Below, in pieces: positions 17,639 to 25,820 of a stretch of 64,000 bases of DNA. Under the pieces are notes generated by a model. The model was not told where the DNA came from. It saw only the letters and a program-made list of their open reading frames with translations, and searched no databases. Every line of letters begins with the position of its first letter. The stretch's first letter is position 1. A program made the translations under genes and the position numbers. The stretch comes from DASXRU01 sp033856235 (GTDB lineage Bacteria > Acidobacteriota > Blastocatellia > Pyrinomonadales > Pyrinomonadaceae): positions 36,220 to 100,219 of the forward strand of contig JAWVFI010000081.1 of assembly GCA_033856235.1 (NCBI GenBank), in the 5' to 3' direction.

Positions 17639-18676
17639 ATGGGTGCTTCGCAATCAAAACTGTTTGTGACCGGCGGCGCGGGATTCATCGGCTCGGCTTT
17701 TGTCAGGCTGTGTTTAGCGCAGGACACGCCGCCAGAGGTGATTAATTTTGACGCGCTCACTTACGCGGGAAACCTGGATAACCTCGCGGGGTTGGACGAA
17801 GACCGGCACCGCTTTGTCCGCGGGGATATTGGAGATCGTGATGCGGTGCTGGCCGCGCTGGAGCCCAACACCGACGCAATCATTAACTTCGCTGCGGAAT
17901 CGCATGTGGACCGCAGCATCACGTCAGCCGCGGAATTCCTGCGCACTAACATCCTCGGCACGCAGATCCTGCTTGATGCCGCCCGCGAACGTGGCGTGCG
18001 CCGGTTCGTTCAGGTTTCGACGGATGAAGTGATGGGTAGTCTGCCGGAAGACGAGTCCGCATTCTTTACTGAGGATTCTGCGTTTGCTCCCAATAGCCCT
18101 TACGCAGCGTCCAAGGCCGCCGCCGAACACCTCGTGCGCGCGGCACATCACACTTTCGGTTTGGATACCGTGATCACTCGCTGCGGGAACAACTATGGGC
18201 CGCGTCAATTTCCGGAGAAGTTCCTGCCTTTGATGCTGTCCAACGCAATGCAGGATCAAACTATCCCGGTTTATGGTGACGGCCAGAACGTGCGCGACTG
18301 GATCTATGTCGATGACCACTGTCGCGCGATCCTGCTGGCGCTGGAAAAGGGTGAATCCGGCGCCACCTATAATATTGGCGCCCGCAACGAGCAGCGCAAT
18401 CTGGAGGTAGCGAAGTCAGTTCTCGATGCCTTGGGAAAACCACGCACCTTGCTGCAATTCGTCAAGGATCGTCCCGGCCACGACCGTCGTTATGCAATCG
18501 ATCCCACAAAGGCCGAAACGGAATTGGGCTGGTCGCCCCAGGAGACCTGGGAGAGTGGCCTGCAGAAAACGATTCGCTGGTACCAGGAGCATCCGGAATG
18601 GATTAGCCGCACCCGCAGCGGCGCCTACCAGGAGTATTACGCGCAGCAATACGGAGCGGAGGCGGGAACGATTTGA
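17639..18676 (+). CDS. rmlB: dTDP-glucose 4,6-dehydratase
   Basis: Converts dTDP-glucose to dTDP-4-keto-6-deoxyglucose in the cytoplasm, the second step of dTDP-L-rhamnose synthesis. This 345-residue extended SDR shows the NAD motif GGAGFIGSAF near residue 13, the family-specific INFAAESHVDRS, the catalytic Thr-Asp-Glu in VSTDEVMGSL, and the YxxxK pair in SPYAASKAAAEH. ATG 17639 gives a normal family length. The stop overlaps the start of the next gene (TTGA), so translation is coupled with rmlD. It heads the plus-strand polysaccharide locus. Confidence 0.95.
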   Translation: MGASQSKLFVTGGAGFIGSAFVRLCLAQDTPPEVINFDALTYAGNLDNLAGLDEDRHRFVRGDIGDRDAVLAALEPNTDAIINFAAESHVDRSITSAAEFLRTNILGTQILLDAARERGVRRFVQVSTDEVMGSLPEDESAFFTEDSAFAPNSPYAASKAAAEHLVRAAHHTFGLDTVITRCGNNYGPRQFPEKFLPLMLSNAMQDQTIPVYGDGQNVRDWIYVDDHCRAILLALEKGESGATYNIGARNEQRNLEVAKSVLDALGKPRTLLQFVKDRPGHDRRYAIDPTKAETELGWSPQETWESGLQKTIRWYQEHPEWISRTRSGAYQEYYAQQYGAEAGTI

Positions 18677-19536
18677 AAGTGCTGGTCACGGGAGCGCGCG
18701 GCATGGTGGGGATGGCCGTTGCCGCATGTTGTCGCGCGCAGGGCGACGAAGTGTTTCCGTTGGATCATGACGGGTTGGACATAACTGATGACGATCGCGT
18801 GCGAGAACTTTTGGAAAGCCAGCGGCCGCAGACGATCATTAACTGCGCCGCCTGGACCGACGTCGATGGTTGTGAGCTTAATCGAGAGCGAGCTTTTGAA
18901 GTTAATGCGCGGGGCCCGCAAGTGCTGGCAGAGAATTGCCGTCGCATCGAAGCGTCGTTGGTCACTGTCTCCACTGACTATGTCTTCGACGGAGATAAGG
19001 CCGGGTTTTACGATCAGCGCGACGACCCGAATCCCAAAAGCGTGTACGGGGCGGCCAAGCTCGAAGGTGAACGCCGCGCGCAATCCGCTTGCGCCCGGAC
19101 TGTAGTTGTTCGCAGCGGTTTTATCTTCGGAACCGGTGGGCGGAATTTTCTGAGTACGGTCATAGATCGGGCGCGTCGTGGCGAATCGTTGCAAGCGATT
19201 GGAGATTCCTTCGGTACTCCGACCTACGCGCCTGATTTGGCCCGGCGCCTGCGGGAGCTTGCGGAGCTGGATCTGCCGGGCACCTATCATGTCGTCAATA
19301 GCGGAGACGGGGTGAGTTATCAGGAGTTCGCCGTGGCGGCGCTGCGGGCGGCCGGGGTTGATTCCGGCCCGGTTGGCTCGATTTCCATGGGCGCTTTGGC
19401 CCGGCCGGCGCCCCGGCCTGTGAACTCGAGACTTCGTTGTTTGCTTTCGCCCGCCCTGGGGTTGGCGCCGTTACCCCCGTGGCAGGATGCCATCCGCGCT
19501 TTTGCCATGGAGTCGGAGCGGGATTCGCTGGTCTAA
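18673..19536 (+). CDS. rmlD: dTDP-4-dehydrorhamnose reductase
   Basis: Last step of dTDP-L-rhamnose synthesis: NAD(P)H-dependent reduction of dTDP-4-dehydrorhamnose. The 287-residue SDR has VLVTGARGMVGMAV at the N-terminus, the RmlD landmark NCAAWTDVDGCE near residue 57, VSTDYVFDGDK, and the YxxxK site in SVYGAAKLEGE. The start is TTG at 18673, sharing four bases with the rmlB stop. The 3-epimerase gene rmlC is not adjacent and not seen in the window, while rmlA is about 17 kb downstream. Nothing suggests inactivation. Confidence 0.93.
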   Translation: MKVLVTGARGMVGMAVAACCRAQGDEVFPLDHDGLDITDDDRVRELLESQRPQTIINCAAWTDVDGCELNRERAFEVNARGPQVLAENCRRIEASLVTVSTDYVFDGDKAGFYDQRDDPNPKSVYGAAKLEGERRAQSACARTVVVRSGFIFGTGGRNFLSTVIDRARRGESLQAIGDSFGTPTYAPDLARRLRELAELDLPGTYHVVNSGDGVSYQEFAVAALRAAGVDSGPVGSISMGALARPAPRPVNSRLRCLLSPALGLAPLPPWQDAIRAFAMESERDSLV

Positions 19537-19677
19537 AGCCCGGAATCTGCCCGTTAATCATTGGCGCAGCAAACGCCTCTAATGGTATGCTGGGCGCCGT
19601 TCAAGGTTTGTAAAGTTGTTTCGGAAAGGGCGAGGTTTTCAGTGGTATCCCCTTGTTGACCGCGAGCTATTAAGATC

Positions 19678-22047
19678 ATGATGTCTCAAAATAATCGTTT
19701 GATTCCCGTCACCGCCGGAGAGCGCGCACTTGATCGACCCCTGGGCGACATCGCGCAGCCAAGGACCTATGGAGCGACTACGCTTGAGCCGACGAATTTG
19801 CGCCAGTACCTTTTCGTTGTTCTGAAACGAAAGTGGCTGATCCTCGGTGTCGTACTCATCATTACTTCGCTGGTGACTATTCAGGAATTTCGCTCGCCTC
19901 CAGTGTACGAGGCGTCGACCATGATTCGCATTGAGAAGAAGCCCGACAATATTCTGCATACCGGCCAGGTAGTAATCAACGCCGAACAGGATCCTAATTT
20001 CTGGGGCACGCAGCTGACGCTCTTGCGGAACAAAGCCCTCGCGCGCCAGGTAGTACTAACGCTTGATCTTCATCACAATGCCGTCTTTCTTAAAGGAAAA
20101 ACGGACACCGGCATTTTCTCTTCGCTGCGGCGCATCTTTAACTGGGAGAAGCGGCCGGCCCCGAGCAAGACGATTGCCGCGCCGGCCCTAACCGACATCG
20201 TGTCCCGGGACCATCCGCTGACAGCCGACGAGTTGGCCCAACTGGAGCCTTACGAAGACGCGATCATAGACGGAGAAGAGGTTGAACCCCTGCCGGGCAC
20301 CAGTCTGGTTACGATCAAATACCGGCATAGCGACCCGGAGATTACGCAAAAGGTCGCCAATACACTCGCAGAGATTTTCCGGAACAATAATCGTGAGCGC
20401 GAAACTATCGATTCCACCAAGGCGGGAGATTTGTTGGCTAACGAAATAGCCAACCTGCAGACGAAAATCAAACGCGACCAGGAAGTGAAGTTTAACTTTG
20501 CCAGGGATAAGGGCTTGCCGCTGGACGATAATCCGGATAGCAATATCGAACTCCAGCGCCTTTCCACGCTCAGCAAACAATTGCTGGAAGCGGAGAATGA
20601 ACGCAAGAATCTGCAGTCGATTTACGAAGCTGCCCAGCGTGAGAAGGACATCTTTTCGGTTCCGGGGGTAATCGAGTCCGAACGAATCCTGAGGTTGCGC
20701 GATAAGATTTCAACTTTGAAGGAGCAGCGCGAGAACCTGTTGGTGACCTTTACCCCGGAATGGCCGGGCGTGAAGAAGATAGAGGCGCAGCTCAAGCCTT
20801 TGGAAGAGGAAGTGGCAAAGGCCCCACAGGAAATTATCTCCGCCATGAAGTCGCGTTTTGAGGCTGCCCGTTCAAGGGAAAACAGCCTGCGCAGTGCCTA
20901 CAGTTCGCAGCGTGGCACCACTACTCAACAGACCCGCGACAAGATCGACCTGACGGCAATCAGCCAGGAGATCGAAACTAACAAGCAGTATCTAAACACG
21001 CTGTTAGCACGCCAGCGCGAGCTGGAGGTAAGTGGAGTCGATCGGCCCAACGAAGTAAGTATTGAGAACGAGAGTCGTTACCCGCACTCACCGGTCGGCC
21101 CGGCGCGGCTGCGGAATATCGTGCTGGCATTCATTCTCTCCCTGGGCGCTGGAATCGGGCTCGCATTCCTGCTCGACTTCCTGGATGATTCAGTGAAGAC
21201 AGTTGCCGACATTGATCGCTACATTCACCTGCCTGCACTGGCCCTGATTCCCGATAGCGGCGGCGACAAACCGCGGTTGAAGGGCGCGGGGGCCGGAGAC
21301 GTTTCAGACAGCACCGCGCTGGCTTTAATAGAAGACGTTCGGTCGCCGGTTTCAGAATCGTACCGGCATTTGCGCACCTCGCTCTTGCTTTCAACTGCCG
21401 GCCAGGCGCCGCGGACAATCCTGGTAACGTCGAGTCAGCCTTCCGAAGGCAAAACCACAACGGCGGTAAATACGGCGGTGATGCTGGCCCAGACGGGCGT
21501 GGAAGTCCTGATCATGGACTGCGATCTGCGACGGCCGCGGTTGCACACCCATTTCGGCATGGCCAACTCGCAGGGCCTGACGAATTGCCTCTCGGGCGAG
21601 GCCGACATCGACAGTTTATTGCAGACCTATGAAAAACTTCCGAACCTCAAGGTCCTTCCTTCCGGCCCCGTCCCTCCGAATCCGGCAGAGTTGCTGGGCT
21701 CTGACGAAATGCGGAAGGTGCTTGCCTCCCTGAGTGAGCGGTTTGCCCACATTATTGTTGACTCGCCGCCGGCTATTTCATTTACGGACGCGGCCATCCT
21801 TTCAACTCTGGTTGACGGCGTAATCCTGGTGGTCCATGGCGGACATAGTTCGCGGGCAGTAGTGCGGCGCGCCAAACAACAGTTGGTGGATGTCGGCGCG
21901 CATATCTTTGGCGTAGTCCTGAACAAGGTGAAGATCGAGGCGGAGGACTACTACTACGGCTACTACTCGAAGTATTACTACGGGGACGGTGACCCCGAAG
22001 CGGGCGGAGTTGGGCCTGATGGCGCGGCGGCGCGCGGGTCGAACTGA
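19678..22047 (+). CDS. Wzz/Wzc-type chain-length determinant and tyrosine autokinase
   Basis: A 789-residue inner-membrane protein controlling polymer length and export. A first membrane helix (WLILGVVLIITSLV, about 55-70) and a second (VLAFILSLGAGIGLAFLLD, about 482-502) bracket a periplasmic domain with long coiled coils. The cytoplasmic bacterial tyrosine-kinase domain has Walker A SSQPSEGKTTT (about 585), Walker A' LIMDCDLRRPR (about 610) and Walker B HIIVDSPPAI (about 691). A tyrosine cluster, YYYGYYSKYYYGDGD, ends the chain: seven tyrosines suitable for autophosphorylation. Kinase and Wzz parts are fused, as in proteobacterial Wzc. Its stop overlaps the next start (TGATG). Confidence 0.94.
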   Translation: MMSQNNRLIPVTAGERALDRPLGDIAQPRTYGATTLEPTNLRQYLFVVLKRKWLILGVVLIITSLVTIQEFRSPPVYEASTMIRIEKKPDNILHTGQVVINAEQDPNFWGTQLTLLRNKALARQVVLTLDLHHNAVFLKGKTDTGIFSSLRRIFNWEKRPAPSKTIAAPALTDIVSRDHPLTADELAQLEPYEDAIIDGEEVEPLPGTSLVTIKYRHSDPEITQKVANTLAEIFRNNNRERETIDSTKAGDLLANEIANLQTKIKRDQEVKFNFARDKGLPLDDNPDSNIELQRLSTLSKQLLEAENERKNLQSIYEAAQREKDIFSVPGVIESERILRLRDKISTLKEQRENLLVTFTPEWPGVKKIEAQLKPLEEEVAKAPQEIISAMKSRFEAARSRENSLRSAYSSQRGTTTQQTRDKIDLTAISQEIETNKQYLNTLLARQRELEVSGVDRPNEVSIENESRYPHSPVGPARLRNIVLAFILSLGAGIGLAFLLDFLDDSVKTVADIDRYIHLPALALIPDSGGDKPRLKGAGAGDVSDSTALALIEDVRSPVSESYRHLRTSLLLSTAGQAPRTILVTSSQPSEGKTTTAVNTAVMLAQTGVEVLIMDCDLRRPRLHTHFGMANSQGLTNCLSGEADIDSLLQTYEKLPNLKVLPSGPVPPNPAELLGSDEMRKVLASLSERFAHIIVDSPPAISFTDAAILSTLVDGVILVVHGGHSSRAVVRRAKQQLVDVGAHIFGVVLNKVKIEAEDYYYGYYSKYYYGDGDPEAGGVGPDGAAARGSN

Positions 22048-22547
22048 TGCCGGGACAGTATTGCGTGATCGCGCCCGACGTAAAACTTGGGCGCGACGTT
22101 TCCATCTATCACTTCGTTAACCTCTACGGTTGCGAGATCGGCGACGGCAGCAGGATCGGATCCTTCGTGGAGATCCAAAAAGGCTCGCGCGTTGGTCGCA
22201 ACTGCAAGATTTCAAGCCACACATTCATCTGCGAAGGGGTCGCCATTGAGGACGAAGTCTTCATCGGTCACGGCGTCGTTTTCATTAACGATAAACATCC
22301 CCGCGCCACAAACGCCGACGGCTCGTTACAGTCAGAAGCAGATTGGGCCGTGCAGCCGACGGTGGTGAGGCGGGGCGCAAGCATCGGGTCCGGCGCTGTC
22401 ATTCTTTGCAATCTGACTATCGGCGAGGGCGCCATTGTGGGCGCCGGCGCGGTGGTCACTCGCGACGTGCCGGCCCACGCCACGGTGGCGGGCAATCCCG
22501 CTCGGGTAATTGGCGGCGGCGGCCCGGCCGCTGCATCCACCTCATGA
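22047..22547 (+). CDS. Hexapeptide-repeat N-acetyltransferase, WbpD/WlbB-like
   Basis: A 166-residue left-handed beta-helix acyltransferase. Hexapeptide repeats run from VSIYHFVNLYG through GDGSRIGSFVEIQKGSRVG to GEGAIVGAGAVVTRDVP, and the family end VAGNPARVIG is present. The pattern ISSHTFICEGV and FINDKHPRAT matches the WbpD/WlbB group, which acetylates the 3-amino group of UDP-2-acetamido-3-amino-2,3-dideoxyglucuronate. The next two genes encode the matching oxidoreductase and aminotransferase, which strengthens the assignment. It overlaps the upstream kinase gene by one base and the downstream dehydrogenase by four. Confidence 0.85.
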   Translation: MPGQYCVIAPDVKLGRDVSIYHFVNLYGCEIGDGSRIGSFVEIQKGSRVGRNCKISSHTFICEGVAIEDEVFIGHGVVFINDKHPRATNADGSLQSEADWAVQPTVVRRGASIGSGAVILCNLTIGEGAIVGAGAVVTRDVPAHATVAGNPARVIGGGGPAAASTS

Positions 22548-23566
22548 CTACCACTACAATCGGAATCATTGGCTGTGGCTATTGGGGCCCCAACCTGCTG
22601 CGAAACTTCGCGGAAAACGAAGCCGCCGAGCTGCGTGCTATTTGTGATGTCGATGCTTCGCGGCTGGCGTCGATCGGGAGAAGGTATCCCGCCGCCCGGA
22701 CCACAACGGATTATGCAGAACTCCTGAACGACCCGGAGTTGCAGGCGATTGTCATTGCCACGCCGGTGGCCACTCATTTCCCCATTGCCCGGCAGGCGTT
22801 GTTGGCCGGCAAACACGTTTTGATCGAAAAGCCGCTGACGGCGTCCGTGCGCGAGGCGGAAGAGTTGGTCGCTTTGGCTGCGGAGACCGGGTTGACCCTG
22901 ATGGTCGATCACACCTTCGTTTACACCGGTGCAGTGCGCAAGATAAAAGAAATTGTAAACAATGGTGAATTGGGTGATCTGCTTTACTTCGACTCCAATC
23001 GCATCAACCTGGGCTTGTTTCAGAGGGACATCAATGTGGTCTGGGATCTGGCCCCTCACGATCTCTCGATCATGGACTTCATCATTCAGCGTCAACCGGC
23101 AGCGCTGACCGCGATCGGCAGTTGCCATATCGAGCAGGGGATTGAAAATATCGCGTACGTGATGCTGATGTTCCCTGATGAATTCATTGCGCACTTTCAT
23201 TTCAACTGGCTGTCACCGGTGAAGATTCGCCGCACTTTGATCGCCGGCTCACGCAAGATGATTTTGTACGATGATATTGAGCCGACTGAGAAAGTGCGCG
23301 TCTATGACAAAGGCGTGACTGCAAACCGCGGCGACGGCGACAAGGAAGCGGCCTACCAGACTTTGGTCAGCTACCGGACCGGCGACGTCTGGGCGCCCAA
23401 GCTGGATTCCACTGAGGCGTTACATTACGTCTGCAACGAATTCCTGGAAGCGATTCAAAACAAACGCCCGCCCTTAACTGATGGGGCCGCGGGACTGCGC
23501 GTGGTTAGCCTGCTGGAAGCGGCGCAACAATCAATCAAAGCAGGCGGCCGCTTAATTACTTTCTGA
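22544..23566 (+). CDS. Gfo/Idh/MocA-family oxidoreductase, WbpB/WlbA-like
   Basis: A 340-residue NAD(P)-dependent sugar dehydrogenase. The Rossmann motif IGIIGCGYWGPNLLRNF is at the N-terminus, the family EKP motif appears in VLIEKPLTASV near residue 100, and the catalytic-face segment WDLAPHDLSIMDF is typical. In the WbpB/WlbA pathway this enzyme oxidises C3 of UDP-GlcNAcA so that the following aminotransferase can install an amine. ATG 22544 overlaps the previous stop (ATGA), which fixes the start; the frame is open further upstream but codes only shadow. No defect seen. Confidence 0.87.
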   Translation: MTTTTIGIIGCGYWGPNLLRNFAENEAAELRAICDVDASRLASIGRRYPAARTTTDYAELLNDPELQAIVIATPVATHFPIARQALLAGKHVLIEKPLTASVREAEELVALAAETGLTLMVDHTFVYTGAVRKIKEIVNNGELGDLLYFDSNRINLGLFQRDINVVWDLAPHDLSIMDFIIQRQPAALTAIGSCHIEQGIENIAYVMLMFPDEFIAHFHFNWLSPVKIRRTLIAGSRKMILYDDIEPTEKVRVYDKGVTANRGDGDKEAAYQTLVSYRTGDVWAPKLDSTEALHYVCNEFLEAIQNKRPPLTDGAAGLRVVSLLEAAQQSIKAGGRLITF

Positions 23567-23582
23567 AGCGCCCGGCAAATTA

Positions 23583-24695
23583 ATGAACATACCGTTGCTT
23601 GATCTGCAGGCCCAATACGCCACGCTGCGTGAGCCATTACTGAGCGCAATCGAACGCGTAATGAATTCGCAGCAGTTGATCCTCGGCGCGGAAGTATCGG
23701 CCCTGGAAGAGGAGATTGCCTCCTATTCCCAGGCCCGCCACGCGATTGGTTGTGCCTCCGGCTCAGACGCATTGCTGCTGGCGTTACAGTCAATCGGAGT
23801 GGCGCCGGGCGATGAGGTGATCACTACTCCCTACAGTTTTTTCGCCACCGCCGCCGCCATCACCAGGCTCGGAGGACGGCCGGTATTTGTGGACATCGAT
23901 CCCGTCAGCTACAACATGCGGGAAAGCGACGTCGGGGCGGCGATAACCGGGCGCACCAGGGCGCTGCTTCCGGTCCATCTCTATGGGCAATGCGCCGAGA
24001 TGGAGGTCCTGCAGGATGTTGCCAGGCAATCTGCGATTCCAATTATCGAGGACGCGGCCCAGGCCATCGGCGCTGAGGATCAGAAGCGTCGCGCCGGCTC
24101 AATTGGCGCCATTGGCTGCGTTAGTTTCTACCCCTCGAAGAATCTTGGCGCCGCCGGCGATGGGGGAATGCTGGTCACGAATGATGATGAGCACGCGGCG
24201 CGTTTGCGCATGCTGCGGGTTCATGGCGAAGAGCGCAAATATCATCACCGGCTGGTGGGGGTGAATAGCCGGCTGGATGCGATTCAGGCGGCCGTGCTGC
24301 GCGTAAAACTGCCGCATCTGGATGAATGGACCGAAGCGCGCATCAGAAACGCCGCCCGCTATGATCAGTTATTCACCGACGCCGGGCTGGCCGAGGAAAT
24401 CAGGCTGCCTACGGTGCGGAAGGGAACTCGTCACATTTTTAATCAATACGTGATTCGAGTCGCACGTCGCGATGAGCTGCGCGATCACCTGAAGCAGCGC
24501 GGCGTGGGATCCGAGGTTTATTACCCCGTGCCTTTGCATCTCCAGGAGTGCTTTAGTTATTTGGGTTACCGCCAGGGACAATTTCCCGAGGCCGAACGCG
24601 CTGCTAATGAAACAGTGGCGCTTCCCATTTACCCGGAACTGACTCTGGCGCAACAAACCTACGTCGTAGAGACAATTCGCGAGTTTTACGCGTGA
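23583..24695 (+). CDS. DegT/DnrJ/EryC1/StrS-family aminotransferase, WbpE/WlbC-like
   Basis: A 370-residue PLP-dependent sugar aminotransferase. The N-terminal IPLLDLQAQY, the cofactor-site IEDAAQAIGA near residue 155 and the Schiff-base lysine K186 in SFYPSKNLGAAGDGG are all present. VNSRLDAIQAAVLRVKLPHL and the C-terminal YYPVPLHLQECF are family marks. With the two preceding genes it would make UDP-2,3-diacetamido-2,3-dideoxyglucuronate; the dehydrogenase making UDP-GlcNAcA and any 2-epimerase are not in the window. Sixteen bases separate it from the dehydrogenase. A different 3- or 4-amino sugar is possible. Confidence 0.88.
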   Translation: MNIPLLDLQAQYATLREPLLSAIERVMNSQQLILGAEVSALEEEIASYSQARHAIGCASGSDALLLALQSIGVAPGDEVITTPYSFFATAAAITRLGGRPVFVDIDPVSYNMRESDVGAAITGRTRALLPVHLYGQCAEMEVLQDVARQSAIPIIEDAAQAIGAEDQKRRAGSIGAIGCVSFYPSKNLGAAGDGGMLVTNDDEHAARLRMLRVHGEERKYHHRLVGVNSRLDAIQAAVLRVKLPHLDEWTEARIRNAARYDQLFTDAGLAEEIRLPTVRKGTRHIFNQYVIRVARRDELRDHLKQRGVGSEVYYPVPLHLQECFSYLGYRQGQFPEAERAANETVALPIYPELTLAQQTYVVETIREFYA

Positions 24696-24716
24696 TCGAC
24701 TTAGCGCAGTAAATCC

Positions 24717-25604
24717 ATGTCATTGAAGTTCAGCATCATTACCCCGTCATTCAATCAGGCGGAGTTTCTGGAGCAGACCATGCGGTCGGTCCTCGACCAG
24801 CGATATGAATCGCTGGAATACATAGTTATCGATGGCGGCAGCAAGGACGAGAGCCCGAGTATTATGCAGCGCTATGCCGACAGGTTGGCCTATTGGACCA
24901 GTGAAAAGGACCGCGGCCAGGTGCATGCGATTAACAAGGGCCTGGCCCGGGCCACTGGTGACGTCGTTGCTTATATTAATAGCGACGATGTTTATTTACC
25001 GGGGGCCTTCGATGCCGTGGCGGAGTATTTCCAAGAGCATCCTGAATGCGAATGGGTCTGCGGCGACACCATCATGTTCGGTCCGGGACACAAGTCAGAG
25101 CTGATTCAAGCTCGCGTTCCACGTTCCGCCGCCCATTGTTTGTCGTGGGCCTACAGGTCGCCGCAGCCGGGCATGTTTTGGAAACGCCACCTGTTGGAGT
25201 CCGGGTTTGATGAAAGCTGGTTATACGATTTCGACCATGATCTCTATGTCCGCCTGCTCCTGGCAGGACATAAATGCGAGCATCTATCCTTGCCGGTGGC
25301 TGCCTATCGTTGGCATGCAATCAGTAAGACGATGTCGGATCGGAGCCTGTTTGACGAAGAATTCGACCGCAGCTCCGAACACTATGAAGGCCGTTTACAT
25401 GGGTCAGACCGCCGCTGGTGCCGGTCCACGCGATTGTTGCGCCAGTCGTACCTCGCCAGCAGTGTGGGGCAGACGGCGGCTGCGCGCCGACTATTGATGC
25501 AGGCTCTGACGACTTATCCTGAAGCATTGGCAGGCAAACTGTTTTGGGGCTGTGCGCGCCAACTGGTCCGGCGGAACTCCGCAGTTCACTCGGATACACG
25601 TTGA
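24717..25604 (+). CDS. Family 2 glycosyltransferase
   Basis: A 295-residue cytoplasmic GT-A enzyme without membrane helices. It opens with FSIITPSFNQAEFLEQTMRS; the nucleotide-binding region has IDGGSKDESP near residue 39 and the metal site is in AYINSDDVYLPG near residue 85. A following region (SPQPGMFWKRHLLES and LYDFDHDLYVRLLLAG) contains the acidic acceptor-side residues usual for the family. It would add one sugar of the repeat unit; donor and linkage cannot be read. ATG 24717 lies 21 bases after the aminotransferase, so it belongs to the same transcription unit. Confidence 0.88.
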   Translation: MSLKFSIITPSFNQAEFLEQTMRSVLDQRYESLEYIVIDGGSKDESPSIMQRYADRLAYWTSEKDRGQVHAINKGLARATGDVVAYINSDDVYLPGAFDAVAEYFQEHPECEWVCGDTIMFGPGHKSELIQARVPRSAAHCLSWAYRSPQPGMFWKRHLLESGFDESWLYDFDHDLYVRLLLAGHKCEHLSLPVAAYRWHAISKTMSDRSLFDEEFDRSSEHYEGRLHGSDRRWCRSTRLLRQSYLASSVGQTAAARRLLMQALTTYPEALAGKLFWGCARQLVRRNSAVHSDTR

Positions 25605-25640
25605 GCAGCATAGGATTAAGACCTCGGGTCTAATGCCCAG

Positions 25641-25744
25641 GCGGTGGGTGAGTTTGAAATCTCATTAGCACCTGACTTCAGTCAGGTGTTTTAAAGTCGA
25701 AGTGCGGTGCTAAGGAGAATTTCACACTGACTCACGACTACCGC
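25641..25744 (+). repeat. Highly structured nested-helix element upstream of the epimerase
   Basis: Five complementary pairs nest in order: GCGGT/ACCGC, GTGAGT/ACTCAC, GAAAT/ATTTC, TTAGCAC/GTGCTAA, and an inner hairpin CACCTGAC-TTCA-GTCAGGTG (25669-25688) followed by TTTT. It lies 77 bases before ATG 25821. It may be a terminator, a leader RNA or a palindromic mobile element; the DNA alone does not decide. Confidence 0.6.
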
Positions 25745-25820
25745 CTTGCATTGTTACTTCAGTGTCCGGTAAGGTGTCACTCTTTTCAGATTCTTGGATT
25801 TTGTGGGGGATTTCGAAGAT

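Noticed and set aside
19563..19598. Stem-loop GGCGC-AGCA/TGCT-GCGCC with bulge after rmlD
   Set aside because: The stem is interrupted and no T-tract follows, so a terminator is not supported.
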